A stretch of DNA of 18,496 bases from Muribaculaceae bacterium (GTDB lineage Bacteria > Bacteroidota > Bacteroidia > Bacteroidales > Muribaculaceae), in assembly GCA_016292745.1 (NCBI GenBank), contig JAEDFO010000050.1:1-18496 (forward strand). Direction: 5' to 3'. Positions 7,762 to 15,895 of the stretch are shown piece after piece. Each line of letters starts with the position of its first letter. The first letter of the stretch is position 1. The position numbers were made by a program, and so were the translations under genes. A model generated the notes under the pieces. It was not told the DNA's origin. It did not search any database and worked only from the letters and a program-made list of their open reading frames with translations.

Positions 7762-9597
7762 CTATTGCATGTTGATGGAGTGGATGCTGAGGTTGTGAAT
7801 TAGAGTTTTTCCATTTTCGGAACTAATTGTGAGGTTTGTGTAAGGAGATTTTGGGAATACAAGGTTGGTCATGTTTGATTTTCCGTTGTTCCCGAAGATT
7901 TCTATGCTTGAGTGGTCGATGAAAATCTGTAGTGATAGCTTACCCGATTTCTCGAATGTTGGAGCCATTGTGATGGCGGGGAAATTAGTGCTGAAGTCGA
8001 TGATGCCGCTTCTAGTACGGTCGAACAGAAGTGTGTGCTTCTGGGGATTGTACTCGATGACAACTTTTTCGCCTTCTTTGTTAGAGATTACAAGGTTTAC
8101 CTGTTGGGATTTTGTTGCGTCGATGTCGAGGTTGATTTCACATATACCGCGGTTTTCGGTGGGTAAAGAGAATGATTTGACCGCATTTGAGATATTGGCA
8201 TGGTTGACTTTTTTTGTCAGTCGGCCTCTTAATGAGATAAGTTCGGGAGATGGTTTGCAAATGGCGAAAATGTCGCCGTTATCGTCTTTGAAAAGAGAAA
8301 TGTCGCGAGGTAATGTGTTTGCGCTTCTGTATTGGAGAGTCGGGACATCAGCCGCATATTGCCAGTTAGACATCCAGCCAATTAGTACACGTCTGCCGTC
8401 AGGGGCATTGTTCCAGCTTACAGTTGCGTAATGGTCTTTGCCAAAATCGAGCCATTTGGTAGGGATTGTCCCGTCGGCTGATTTGTCGGCAGTGAAAGTG
8501 TATCCGTCGAAATTGCCGATGAAGTATTGTGTGGCACTACCACCAAAAGGGCCTCCGGGGTTAATGTTTACGATAAGAACCCATTTTTTCAGATTGGAAC
8601 CTTCTACAGGAAGCTCGAAGAGGTCTGGACATTCCCAAACACCGTCTTGGCAACCAAAACCTTTTCCGAATCGGCTTCTAAGAGTCCAGTTCTTGAGATC
8701 ATTTGATGAAAAGAATAGGATTTCGTGTTCTAATGCGTGTGCGAGAACCATATTCCATTCTTTAGTAACGTCGTTCCAGAACATATTAGGGTCGCGAGCT
8801 TCGGTTTCGAGAGTCAGAATCGGGTTGCCGTTGAAATTGTGGAATGTGTATCCGTTGTCGGAGCTGAAAGCAAGGCTTTGCATCTGGCTGGTGCTGGCTG
8901 AAGTGTAAAGTGCAATAATTGCATCGTTACCGAACCCGGCAGATCCGTGGCGGTCGATTACAGAGCTTCCGCTGAACACTGTTCCAAGTCCGTTCTGTGT
9001 GATGGCATTAGGTTGGTGCTCCCAGTGGATCAGGTCGTTCGAGGTGGAGTGACCCCATGTCATGTTCTGCCACTTGGAGCCGTAAGGGTTAAGCTGATAG
9101 TATAAATGCCATACACCATCTTTGTAAAACATTCCATTGGGGTCGTTCATCCATCCGTAAAGAGGAGTGTGGTGAAAAGCTGGGCGGTATTTTGTCTCAC
9201 GATTAGAAGTGTCGAATGAATTGGCCAGTTTGATGTCTTTCCAGCATGCATCGTCTTTAGCCTCTCGGACAGAACTTCTGCTTTGAGATGTGACGATGTC
9301 GAGGATAACGTTTTTGCCTTTAAGCTTGCTTAAATCGTAGGGAACATAAAAGTCGGTTTTCGACTTTGATAGTTTTGCGTAGATTGTTTCGTGGAGTTCA
9401 CCGTCTACAATAACGTTGATTTTGGAATCATCGTTGGAATCTTGAATTGGGAGAAGGATGTAATTAGCCTCGGCCATTACTTTGACATGGGTGTTGTTGG
9501 CACCGAGAAATTTTGTTTCCACTCCGTTGTCTGCATTTGCGAGAATTGATGTGAGTGCCAGCAGTAAACAGGCAATGTTTTTATGGTTAAGTTTCAT
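7762..9597 (-). CDS. GH32 fructan beta-fructosidase (levanase/inulinase type)
   Basis: A 611-residue secreted glycoside hydrolase family 32 enzyme that cleaves beta-fructosyl linkages. An ordinary signal peptide covers residues 1-22 (cleavage near ANA); there is no lipobox, so a periplasmic location is likely. Residues ~23-125 form the small N-terminal beta domain often fused to GH32 in Bacteroidales. The five-bladed propeller starts at ~137. All three catalytic acids are visible: nucleophile Asp152 in W-M-N-D-P-N-G, transition-state stabiliser Asp269 in E-A-R-D-P-N, and acid/base Glu322 in W-E-C-P-D-L. The C-terminal beta sandwich shows the F-I-D-H-S-S-I-E-I-F motif. It is the first gene of a minus-strand operon with a sugar permease and a fructokinase. 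Exo-action is the likely mode. Levan versus inulin preference, or simply sucrose and short oligosaccharides, cannot be read from the sequence. Confidence 0.95.
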   Translation of the reverse strand: MKLNHKNIACLLLALTSILANADNGVETKFLGANNTHVKVMAEANYILLPIQDSNDDSKINVIVDGELHETIYAKLSKSKTDFYVPYDLSKLKGKNVILDIVTSQSRSSVREAKDDACWKDIKLANSFDTSNRETKYRPAFHHTPLYGWMNDPNGMFYKDGVWHLYYQLNPYGSKWQNMTWGHSTSNDLIHWEHQPNAITQNGLGTVFSGSSVIDRHGSAGFGNDAIIALYTSASTSQMQSLAFSSDNGYTFHNFNGNPILTLETEARDPNMFWNDVTKEWNMVLAHALEHEILFFSSNDLKNWTLRSRFGKGFGCQDGVWECPDLFELPVEGSNLKKWVLIVNINPGGPFGGSATQYFIGNFDGYTFTADKSADGTIPTKWLDFGKDHYATVSWNNAPDGRRVLIGWMSNWQYAADVPTLQYRSANTLPRDISLFKDDNGDIFAICKPSPELISLRGRLTKKVNHANISNAVKSFSLPTENRGICEINLDIDATKSQQVNLVISNKEGEKVVIEYNPQKHTLLFDRTRSGIIDFSTNFPAITMAPTFEKSGKLSLQIFIDHSSIEIFGNNGKSNMTNLVFPKSPYTNLTISSENGKTLIHNLSIHSINMQ

Positions 9598-9657
9598 GTT
9601 AAAAAAGTATTTTATTGATTTTTGATTAATGTTGGGTCAATAATAGTTTTGACGCTA

Positions 9658-9665
9658 CAAAATTA
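9658..9665 (-). promoter_or_regulatory. Candidate -7 promoter box of the GH32-permease-kinase operon
   Basis: The minus strand reads TAATTTTG, a full match to TAnnTTTG and identical to the box in front of susC. The leader to the ATG at 9597 would be about 55 bases. No TTTG is visible 19-21 bases upstream, which fits a promoter that needs an activator. Confidence 0.6.
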
Positions 9666-9693
9666 TGCAGTGTGAGATTCGGGATATATAAAA

Positions 9694-9726
9694 AAATGTA
9701 CAAACGTTATTAGAAATGTTGTAACG
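9694..9726 (-). promoter_or_regulatory. Candidate operator: 13-base direct repeat phased by 20 bp
   Basis: On the plus strand AAATGTACAAACG (9694-9706) and AAATGTTGTAACG (9714-9726) agree at 10 of 13 positions and start exactly 20 bases apart. The proximal copy ends 29 bases upstream of the GH32 -7 box, covering the place of a missing -33 element. Direct repeats of about two helical turns are typical targets of AraC-type activators such as HTCS output domains. Assignment to the adjacent HTCS is inference. Confidence 0.4.
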
Positions 9727-9812
9727 CACGTTTTTTTCTGAATTATACACGAAAAATGCGTATAGAGCATTGATGATTTTCTGATGTTTGGTCAGATTAT
9801 TCATGAAAAACA

Positions 9813-9841
9813 ATTGTATTAAGAAAAGATTATTATTTTTG
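9813..9841 (+). promoter_or_regulatory. Candidate promoter of the HTCS gene
   Basis: TATTTTTG at 9834-9841 matches TAnnTTTG exactly. ATTG at 9813-9816 is an imperfect -33 box 17 bases upstream. Transcription would begin near 9848, about 20 bases before the ATG at 9871. The better -33 region here than at the structural operons would suit constitutive, low expression of the regulator. Confidence 0.45.
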
Positions 9842-9870
9842 TAGGATATAAATGCAATTATTTAAAAGCC

Positions 9871-12582
9871 ATGAAATCATCGTCAATGATAGGATTCCTT
9901 AGTTTGTTGTCAATTTGTACGTTTCTTTGTTCGTGTACAAATAATAAAGTGTATAGAATAGGGGTGTCGCAATGTAGCGAGGACGACTGGCGCGCAAAGA
10001 TGAATGAAGAGATAAACCGCGAAATAATGTATTATGAAGATGCCGAGGTTGAGATCCGTTCGGCCGAAGACAATAGCGACAAGCAGATTGCTGATATCAA
10101 CTATTTTGTGGAAAACGGATTCGACATTATTGTTGTTGCTCCTAATGAGGCAGAGAAACTTACTCCTATAGTGAAAGAAGTGTATGAAAAAGGTATTCCG
10201 GTGATTATCTTTGACCGAAATATAATAGGTGATTCATACACTGCCAGGATAAGTGTAGATAATGAAGGCCTTGGGCGCTCGGCGGCAGATTATGCGTATA
10301 AGATTTTGGGCAGAGGAGCAAAAGCGCTTGAGATATACGGGTTATACGGTTCAACTCCGGCCGATGAGAGGCACAAGGGCTTTTCGGAGACGTTCAGTAA
10401 TTACGGGGGAAGAATACTTGCCAGTGTGAGTGGTAACTGGAGGGAGGAAGATTCTGAGCGAGTTACCGATTCGCTTTTAGCTGTATATGACGATGTAGAC
10501 TTGATTTTTGCCCACAATGACCGAATGGCAATCGGAGCATCGACTGTTGCGAGAAAGGCAGGACGGAGCAAAATAAAGATTCTTGGCATAGATGCAGCGC
10601 CTGAGGTTGGAATAAAGGCTGTTGCTGAAGGAGTGATAGATGCCACTTTTCTATATCCTACCGAGGGCTATCGTTTGATACAGACTTCTATGGCAATACT
10701 GAAAGACGAGGATTATTCGCGGGAGGTTCAGTTGCCTTCGACATCGGCTGTCGACTTGAGCAATGCAGATGTTTTGCTGCTGCAAGACGAGGCGGCACAA
10801 GCCGAAACCGACAGGATGATATTGCTTAAGCAGAGAATTGACAATTATTGGAAGCAGCATTCATCTCAGAAGATGTTGTTTTATGCGAGTGTAGCGATTA
10901 TAGTACTTTTATGTGGATTAATATTCCTTATTCTACGCAACTACTGGCTGAATCGCCAGCATCAGGAAGAATTGCTTAACAAGAATAAACTTCTTGAGGA
11001 ACAGCGTGACACTCAGAAGCTGTTGAATGAGAAACTGGAGGAGGCAACTCAGTCAAAACTCATGTTTTTCACGAATGTGTCGCATGATTTACGCACACCG
11101 CTCACGCTAATAAGTGAGCCAGTGTCGCAGCTGTCCAGTGCATCGAATCTGACTGAGCAGCAGAAAGTGCTTATGAAGATAGCGAACAAGAATGTGAAAA
11201 TTCTGCATAGGTTGATTAATCAGATTCTTGATTTCAGAAAATATGAGAATGGAAAGCTTGAACTTTCCCGGGAGAAAGTAAATTTTGGTGTTGTTGTCAA
11301 GGATTGGCTTGAGTCTTTTTATACTGTGGCTCGCAAGCGAGATATCAGAATCATTCTTAATGAGCCGGATGATAAAAACATAGTTGTTGCCATTGATTTT
11401 GAAAAAATGGAACGCGTGTTTTTCAATCTGATGTCGAATGCTATAAAGTATACTCAGCCAAATGGCAAAGTTGTTGTTTCCTATTGTTGTGATAGAGAGA
11501 GGTTAACATTCAACATTTCGGATACTGGCATAGGAATTGGAGAAAATGATCTGGGTAACATTTTTGACCGTTTCTATCAGGTTGATAAGGTTCACCCTAA
11601 TGGTTCAGGAATAGGGCTTACTCTTTCCAAGGCATTTGTAGAACTGCATGGGGGTACGATATATGTAGAAAGTGAACGTGGGAAAGGAACGGTTTTTACA
11701 GTGGTGCTGCCTATTGTCAGAAGTGAAGATGAGGCTGAAGATACAGTAAAGGCAGATACTGCAGAAGATGTTGCATCGGAGCTTGATATGATTGAATCGG
11801 AGGTGGAGTTTACTGATGAACTTCCGCTTGTGCTTGTCATTGATGATAACCAGGATATCCAGACTCTGGTTTCGTCGTTACTTTGTGATAAATATAATGT
11901 AATTACAGCTACGGGCGGAAATGATGGAATAAGAATGGCAATGAAATATGTTCCCGACTTGATAATCTGTGATGTGATGATGCCGGGAATAGATGGCTTG
12001 GAATGTTGTAGAAGAATAAAGAATGAAGTGTCGACGTCGCACATTCCGGTGCTTATGTTGACGGCATGCACAATGGACGCACAGCGGGTTCAGTGCTACG
12101 ATTCTGGGTGTGATGGATATGTGGGCAAGCCTTTTAACAGTGCGGTGCTGCTGTCGAGGTGTTCGAGTCTTATCGAAAACCGCAAACGAATAAAGGATTT
12201 GTGGCATAATGGAAGCTCTGGTGTGACAGATGAACGCAGGTCGCTTCCGAAGATGGACATTGACAATGATTTCTATAATCGTTTTCTTGACATTTTCAGG
12301 TCGGTAATGGGGAACCCAGATATAAGTGTTGATGAGATGGCATCGAAGATGGGTTTTGAGCGTTCGCAATTATACCGGAAGCTTAAGGCGTTGACAAATT
12401 ATTCGCCGGTGGAACTAATGAGAAGCATACGACTTAAGGAGGGTAGAGTGCAGCTGATGACAACCGATAAGACTGTGAGCGAAATTGCCTATGAAATAGG
12501 CTTCTCATCGCCAGCGTATTTTACAAAATGTTATCGTGATGCATATGGGGTAACACCAACTGAAACGAGAGAAGGTAAATAA
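9871..12582 (+). CDS. Hybrid two-component system regulator (HTCS) with periplasmic sugar-binding sensor
   Basis: A 903-residue single-chain sensor kinase and transcription activator. A hydrophobic N-terminus ends in L-C-S-C, either a lipobox or an uncleaved anchor. Residues ~28-300 form a type I periplasmic-binding-protein domain (Peripla_BP_4 type), not the beta-propeller array of most HTCS. One membrane helix lies at ~337-357, followed by a coiled-coil linker. The kinase has His405 in S-H-D-L-R-T-P-L, an N box (N-L-M-S-N-A-I-K-Y), D-T-G-I-G-I and G-S-G-I-G-L. The receiver has Asp701 in I-C-D-V-M-M-P-G and the G-K-P-F lysine. An AraC-type helix-turn-helix pair occupies ~805-903. The domain plan is that of B. 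thetaiotaomicron BT1754, whose sensor domain binds fructose. It is divergent from the GH32 operon and upstream of susCD, so it very probably controls both. All catalytic residues are intact. Confidence 0.93.
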   Translation: MKSSSMIGFLSLLSICTFLCSCTNNKVYRIGVSQCSEDDWRAKMNEEINREIMYYEDAEVEIRSAEDNSDKQIADINYFVENGFDIIVVAPNEAEKLTPIVKEVYEKGIPVIIFDRNIIGDSYTARISVDNEGLGRSAADYAYKILGRGAKALEIYGLYGSTPADERHKGFSETFSNYGGRILASVSGNWREEDSERVTDSLLAVYDDVDLIFAHNDRMAIGASTVARKAGRSKIKILGIDAAPEVGIKAVAEGVIDATFLYPTEGYRLIQTSMAILKDEDYSREVQLPSTSAVDLSNADVLLLQDEAAQAETDRMILLKQRIDNYWKQHSSQKMLFYASVAIIVLLCGLIFLILRNYWLNRQHQEELLNKNKLLEEQRDTQKLLNEKLEEATQSKLMFFTNVSHDLRTPLTLISEPVSQLSSASNLTEQQKVLMKIANKNVKILHRLINQILDFRKYENGKLELSREKVNFGVVVKDWLESFYTVARKRDIRIILNEPDDKNIVVAIDFEKMERVFFNLMSNAIKYTQPNGKVVVSYCCDRERLTFNISDTGIGIGENDLGNIFDRFYQVDKVHPNGSGIGLTLSKAFVELHGGTIYVESERGKGTVFTVVLPIVRSEDEAEDTVKADTAEDVASELDMIESEVEFTDELPLVLVIDDNQDIQTLVSSLLCDKYNVITATGGNDGIRMAMKYVPDLIICDVMMPGIDGLECCRRIKNEVSTSHIPVLMLTACTMDAQRVQCYDSGCDGYVGKPFNSAVLLSRCSSLIENRKRIKDLWHNGSSGVTDERRSLPKMDIDNDFYNRFLDIFRSVMGNPDISVDEMASKMGFERSQLYRKLKALTNYSPVELMRSIRLKEGRVQLMTTDKTVSEIAYEIGFSSPAYFTKCYRDAYGVTPTETREGK

Positions 12583-12610
12583 AACTGGGTTGCGTGATGT
12601 GACTTTTTTA

Positions 12611-12652
12611 TGTCTATACCTATGTGATTCATGGGTATAGGCATATTTTTTA
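12611..12652 (+). terminator. Rho-independent terminator of the HTCS gene
   Basis: TGTCTATACCTATG (12611-12624) pairs with CATGGGTATAGGCA (12630-12643) over 14 base pairs, with two G-U pairs, around the 5-base loop TGATT. TATTTTTTATA follows. It starts 28 bases after the HTCS stop codon and separates the regulator from the susCD transcript. Confidence 0.85.
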
Positions 12653-12707
12653 TATGTCTTCTTTGGGAAAAAATGTGCAAAACATATCAAAAATTGTGTA
12701 TTGAATA

Positions 12708-12737
12708 ATAATTGATGTGGTGTGCAACATCAATTAT
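12708..12737 (+). promoter_or_regulatory. Candidate operator: perfect 11-bp inverted repeat before susC
   Basis: ATAATTGATGT (12708-12718) and ACATCAATTAT (12727-12737) are exact inverted copies around an 8-base spacer. The repeat ends 22 bases upstream of the susC -7 box, so its centre lies near -52 relative to the inferred start. No T-run follows, so it is not a terminator. TGTGCAA also occurs twice nearby (12674-12680 and 12721-12727), the second copy within the palindrome spacer. Binding by the HTCS is inference. Confidence 0.5.
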
Positions 12738-12759
12738 ATGTGCCCCAAGTGATACACTT

Positions 12760-12767
12760 TAATTTTG
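12760..12767 (+). promoter_or_regulatory. Candidate -7 promoter box of the susCD operon
   Basis: TAATTTTG matches TAnnTTTG and is identical to the GH32-operon box. The leader to the ATG at 12805 would be about 30 bases. The -33 position holds no TTTG, consistent with dependence on an activator. Confidence 0.6.
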
Positions 12768-12804
12768 TGGCAGAATTAATTAATCTTTAACCCAAAAATA
12801 CAAA

Positions 12805-15800
12805 ATGAAAAAATCAATTGTATGTACACTGCTACTATTGCTTATTACGATAGTGGCAAATGCACAAAATGTCACAGTGCAAGGTGTTGTGGTATCTGCA
12901 ACAGATTCTGAGCCGTTGATAGGTGCAAGCGTGATTTCAGAAATTCAGGGTTCAGTGGGAGTATCTACGGATCTTGATGGAAAGTTTACATTAACAGTGC
13001 CGGAAGGGACCAAGCTTGTGGTTTCTTATGTAGGCTTCAAGTCAAAAACGGTTGTTGCCGAGGACCAGATGACTATTGCGTTGGCAGAGGATTCGGAGGT
13101 GTTGGATGAAATTGTTGTAGTAGGCTATTCAGCTGAGAAAAAATCTGATTTAACAGGTTCTGTGTCGGTGGTAAAGATGAAAGATGTATCTGATACGCCT
13201 ACGGGAAATGTCCTGCAGTCGTTGCAGGGCCGTGTCCCGGGTATGACTATTACAACCGACGGAACACCTGGAGGTCTGAGCACGAGCACATCAATCAGAG
13301 GCGCCTCTTCATTCCGCAGCGATGCCAATGGACCGTTATATGTGATAGATGGTGTGATGACACGTGATAATCCAGGCACAATTATCAATAGCAACGATGT
13401 AGAATCGATACAGGTTCTGAAAGATGCGGCATCTGCCTCAATATATGGAGCACAGGCTGCAAACGGTGTGATTATCATCACAACAAAACGCGCCAAGAAA
13501 GGAGAGGCAAAAGTGACTTTCGATGCGACATTGAGCATGCAGACATATAATAGTGGCCTTGATTTGCTTGATGCATATCAGTGGGGCGATGTATATTGGA
13601 GTGCATATAAATATGCCCATAACGGTGCGACTCCTCAATCGTCGGTGTATGGTACTGGAGCAAAAGCTCAGCTTCAGACCTATAAGAACCTAAATGGTGC
13701 GGACGTGTTACCGCAAACTACCGACTGGGAGGATGCAATACATCGTACGGCGCTTATGCAAACTTATACTATCGGACTATCAAAAGGTACAGAAAACGGG
13801 ACTTCGTCGTTTACTATCAGTTGGCTCGACCATGATGGTGTAGTAAAGGGAACGGATTATCGGAAACTGAATTCACGATTCAGCACAGACTACGGTTTTC
13901 TAGACAATAGACTTAAGGCCGGTGGAAATGTTACGATTAACTGGTGGAAAGCGCATTATATGCCCGGTGGCGCAGAGGAGAATGCAGTGAAGCAGCATCC
14001 TGCCAAAGCGGTATTTGACGCAGAAGGTGAATATGTTGACCAGATTAATGACATACTTGGTGATGCTCCTAATATGATGCGACTGATCGAGAACGAAAAG
14101 AACAATGGGCATGAGTATTGGAGAGTTTTCGGAAATGCATATTTGCAGGTTGAACCGATAAAGAACCTTATCGTAAAGACAAATTTCGGAGTGAACTACT
14201 ATAGTGAGGTTAACAAGACATTTGAACCGGCGTGGCTTCGAGATTCGGTTAACAAACTCACGCAGTCGACAGGCAAGAACACAGATTGGTTGTGGACCAA
14301 CACGGCACAGTACAGTATTGATTTAGGGAAACATTCAATTATGGCGCTTGTGGGTGTTGAGGCGAAGAAATACCATAATGAAAGTTTCTATGGCTACGGA
14401 ACAGGCTTGGCAATTGAGGATCTTAATTATGTTTATCTAGAAAATGTGACGTCAAACAAGAATGTTGGAGCCGGAGCGTCAAATTATTCAATGTTCTCAG
14501 GTTTCGGCAAAATTAACTATTCATGGGACGACAAGTATCTGGCTTCGGTTACAGTGCGCCGCGATGCTTCGTCGCGCTTGTCGAGTGCTCATAACTATGA
14601 CTGGTTTCCATCGTTCTCGGCAGGATGGCGCTTGTCGCAAGAGCCATTTATGGAGGGGACCCGCCAGTGGCTTCACAACCTCAAGCTTCGTGCTTCATAT
14701 GGCGTTAACGGTAATGACCTTATCGACAACGAGGCTTTCTATGCAAAATATCTTATGAGCCTTAACCGTGGCTCCTATAATATGAATGGCGACGGCACCA
14801 CTCTCTCGCCGGGCGCATATCGAATCAGGACCACTAACCCAGACTTGAAGTGGGAGAAGACTTATCAAACTAACGTTGGTGTTGATGTGGCATTTCTTAA
14901 CAATCAGCTCGAAATGTCGGTTGACTATTTCTATAAGGAAACAAAGGATATGCTTGTGGAGAAACCGTATATTGCGGCAATAGGCGAGGGTGGCTACTGC
15001 TGGTATAATGGAGGTGAAATGACCAATAAGGGTTTTGAGGGCCAGATAAACTGGAGAAGCAAAATCGGAAAGGATTTCAATTATGAGATTGGTCTGAACT
15101 TCACAGTTCAGAAGAACAAGGTGACATCGTTGCTCGATGATATCTATTATACTTATGGCGGAGCCTACGGCAGTCATACACTTGTGGGCCAGTCGTTGGG
15201 CTCGTGGATGGGATTCAAGACCGATGGCGTGTTTCAAACGCAGCAGGAGGTTGATGAATATCGTAGCAAATACAGTGTTGAATTCGGCAACCCTGCAGTA
15301 GGCCGTATAAAATATGTTGATGTCGATGGTAATGGCATAATCAATTATAATGACCGCACATGGTTGGGTTCTGATTTGCCTAAGGCTCAGTTTGGCCTTA
15401 ATCTGGGCGCAAGCTGGAAGGGATTTGACTTGAGCATGTTCTTCAATTCGATTATCCGTGATGCGTTTGTGAATTCGAAGTATTATACTGATTTGTTCCA
15501 ATGCTGGAACGGAAATCATGGCTCTGTTTTGCTCGAGGCAGCCAATGCATATGAAAGATTCAAGGAAACAGGAGTGTATGAGTGCAATACACCAGCCCCA
15601 ACAACCGACAATTCAAATAACGAACACGAAGTGTCGGAGTTCCATATAGAGAATGGTTCGTTTCTACGTTTAAAGACACTCACTTTGGGTTATACTTTGC
15701 CGGCATCTGTTCAGCGCTCGCTTAAGATGAATAGTGCACGCGTGTATTTCCAGGCACAGAATGTGTTTACTATAACGGGCTATAGCGGTGCCGACCCTGA

Positions 15801-15864
15801 GGGCTTGGGTTATCCGTATGCATTACCTCGTCAGTTCACATTTGGTATACAGTTTGGATTCTAA
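12805..15864 (+). CDS. SusC/RagA-family TonB-dependent outer-membrane transporter
   Basis: A 1019-residue outer-membrane importer for oligosaccharides, presumably fructan-derived, powered by TonB. A signal peptide covers residues 1-20 (cleavage after VANA). Residues ~23-95 form a carboxypeptidase-regulatory-like beta domain. The SusC-type TonB-box region D-E-I-V-V-V-G-Y lies at 101-108. The plug domain (~110-230) includes the L-Q-G-R-V-P-G, S-I-R-G and Y-V-I-D-G-V signatures of the SusC/RagA group. The rest is the 22-strand barrel, closing with the expected terminal aromatic in F-G-I-Q-F-G-F. Length is normal for the family. It is followed 31 bases later by susD, its lid partner. No frameshift or truncation is seen. 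Substrate is inferred from the GH32 and HTCS neighbours. Confidence 0.95.
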   Translation: MKKSIVCTLLLLLITIVANAQNVTVQGVVVSATDSEPLIGASVISEIQGSVGVSTDLDGKFTLTVPEGTKLVVSYVGFKSKTVVAEDQMTIALAEDSEVLDEIVVVGYSAEKKSDLTGSVSVVKMKDVSDTPTGNVLQSLQGRVPGMTITTDGTPGGLSTSTSIRGASSFRSDANGPLYVIDGVMTRDNPGTIINSNDVESIQVLKDAASASIYGAQAANGVIIITTKRAKKGEAKVTFDATLSMQTYNSGLDLLDAYQWGDVYWSAYKYAHNGATPQSSVYGTGAKAQLQTYKNLNGADVLPQTTDWEDAIHRTALMQTYTIGLSKGTENGTSSFTISWLDHDGVVKGTDYRKLNSRFSTDYGFLDNRLKAGGNVTINWWKAHYMPGGAEENAVKQHPAKAVFDAEGEYVDQINDILGDAPNMMRLIENEKNNGHEYWRVFGNAYLQVEPIKNLIVKTNFGVNYYSEVNKTFEPAWLRDSVNKLTQSTGKNTDWLWTNTAQYSIDLGKHSIMALVGVEAKKYHNESFYGYGTGLAIEDLNYVYLENVTSNKNVGAGASNYSMFSGFGKINYSWDDKYLASVTVRRDASSRLSSAHNYDWFPSFSAGWRLSQEPFMEGTRQWLHNLKLRASYGVNGNDLIDNEAFYAKYLMSLNRGSYNMNGDGTTLSPGAYRIRTTNPDLKWEKTYQTNVGVDVAFLNNQLEMSVDYFYKETKDMLVEKPYIAAIGEGGYCWYNGGEMTNKGFEGQINWRSKIGKDFNYEIGLNFTVQKNKVTSLLDDIYYTYGGAYGSHTLVGQSLGSWMGFKTDGVFQTQQEVDEYRSKYSVEFGNPAVGRIKYVDVDGNGIINYNDRTWLGSDLPKAQFGLNLGASWKGFDLSMFFNSIIRDAFVNSKYYTDLFQCWNGNHGSVLLEAANAYERFKETGVYECNTPAPTTDNSNNEHEVSEFHIENGSFLRLKTLTLGYTLPASVQRSLKMNSARVYFQAQNVFTITGYSGADPEGLGYPYALPRQFTFGIQFGF

Positions 15865-15895
15865 TGTCATGTTTAACTTTTTTAATGAAATAACA

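Noticed and set aside
9598..9870. Riboswitch or small RNA in the divergent intergenic region
   Set aside because: Apart from the -7 boxes and direct repeat, I see no stable conserved fold or terminator in this AT-rich stretch.
14695..15519. 274-codon open frame on the minus strand inside susC
   Set aside because: It lies wholly opposite a family-typical SusC barrel with no promoter or recognisable domain of its own.
15788..15895. Upstream start for SusD overlapping the end of susC
   Set aside because: It would place 36 residues before a clear lipoprotein signal peptide; the ATG at 15896 gives the expected lipobox position.
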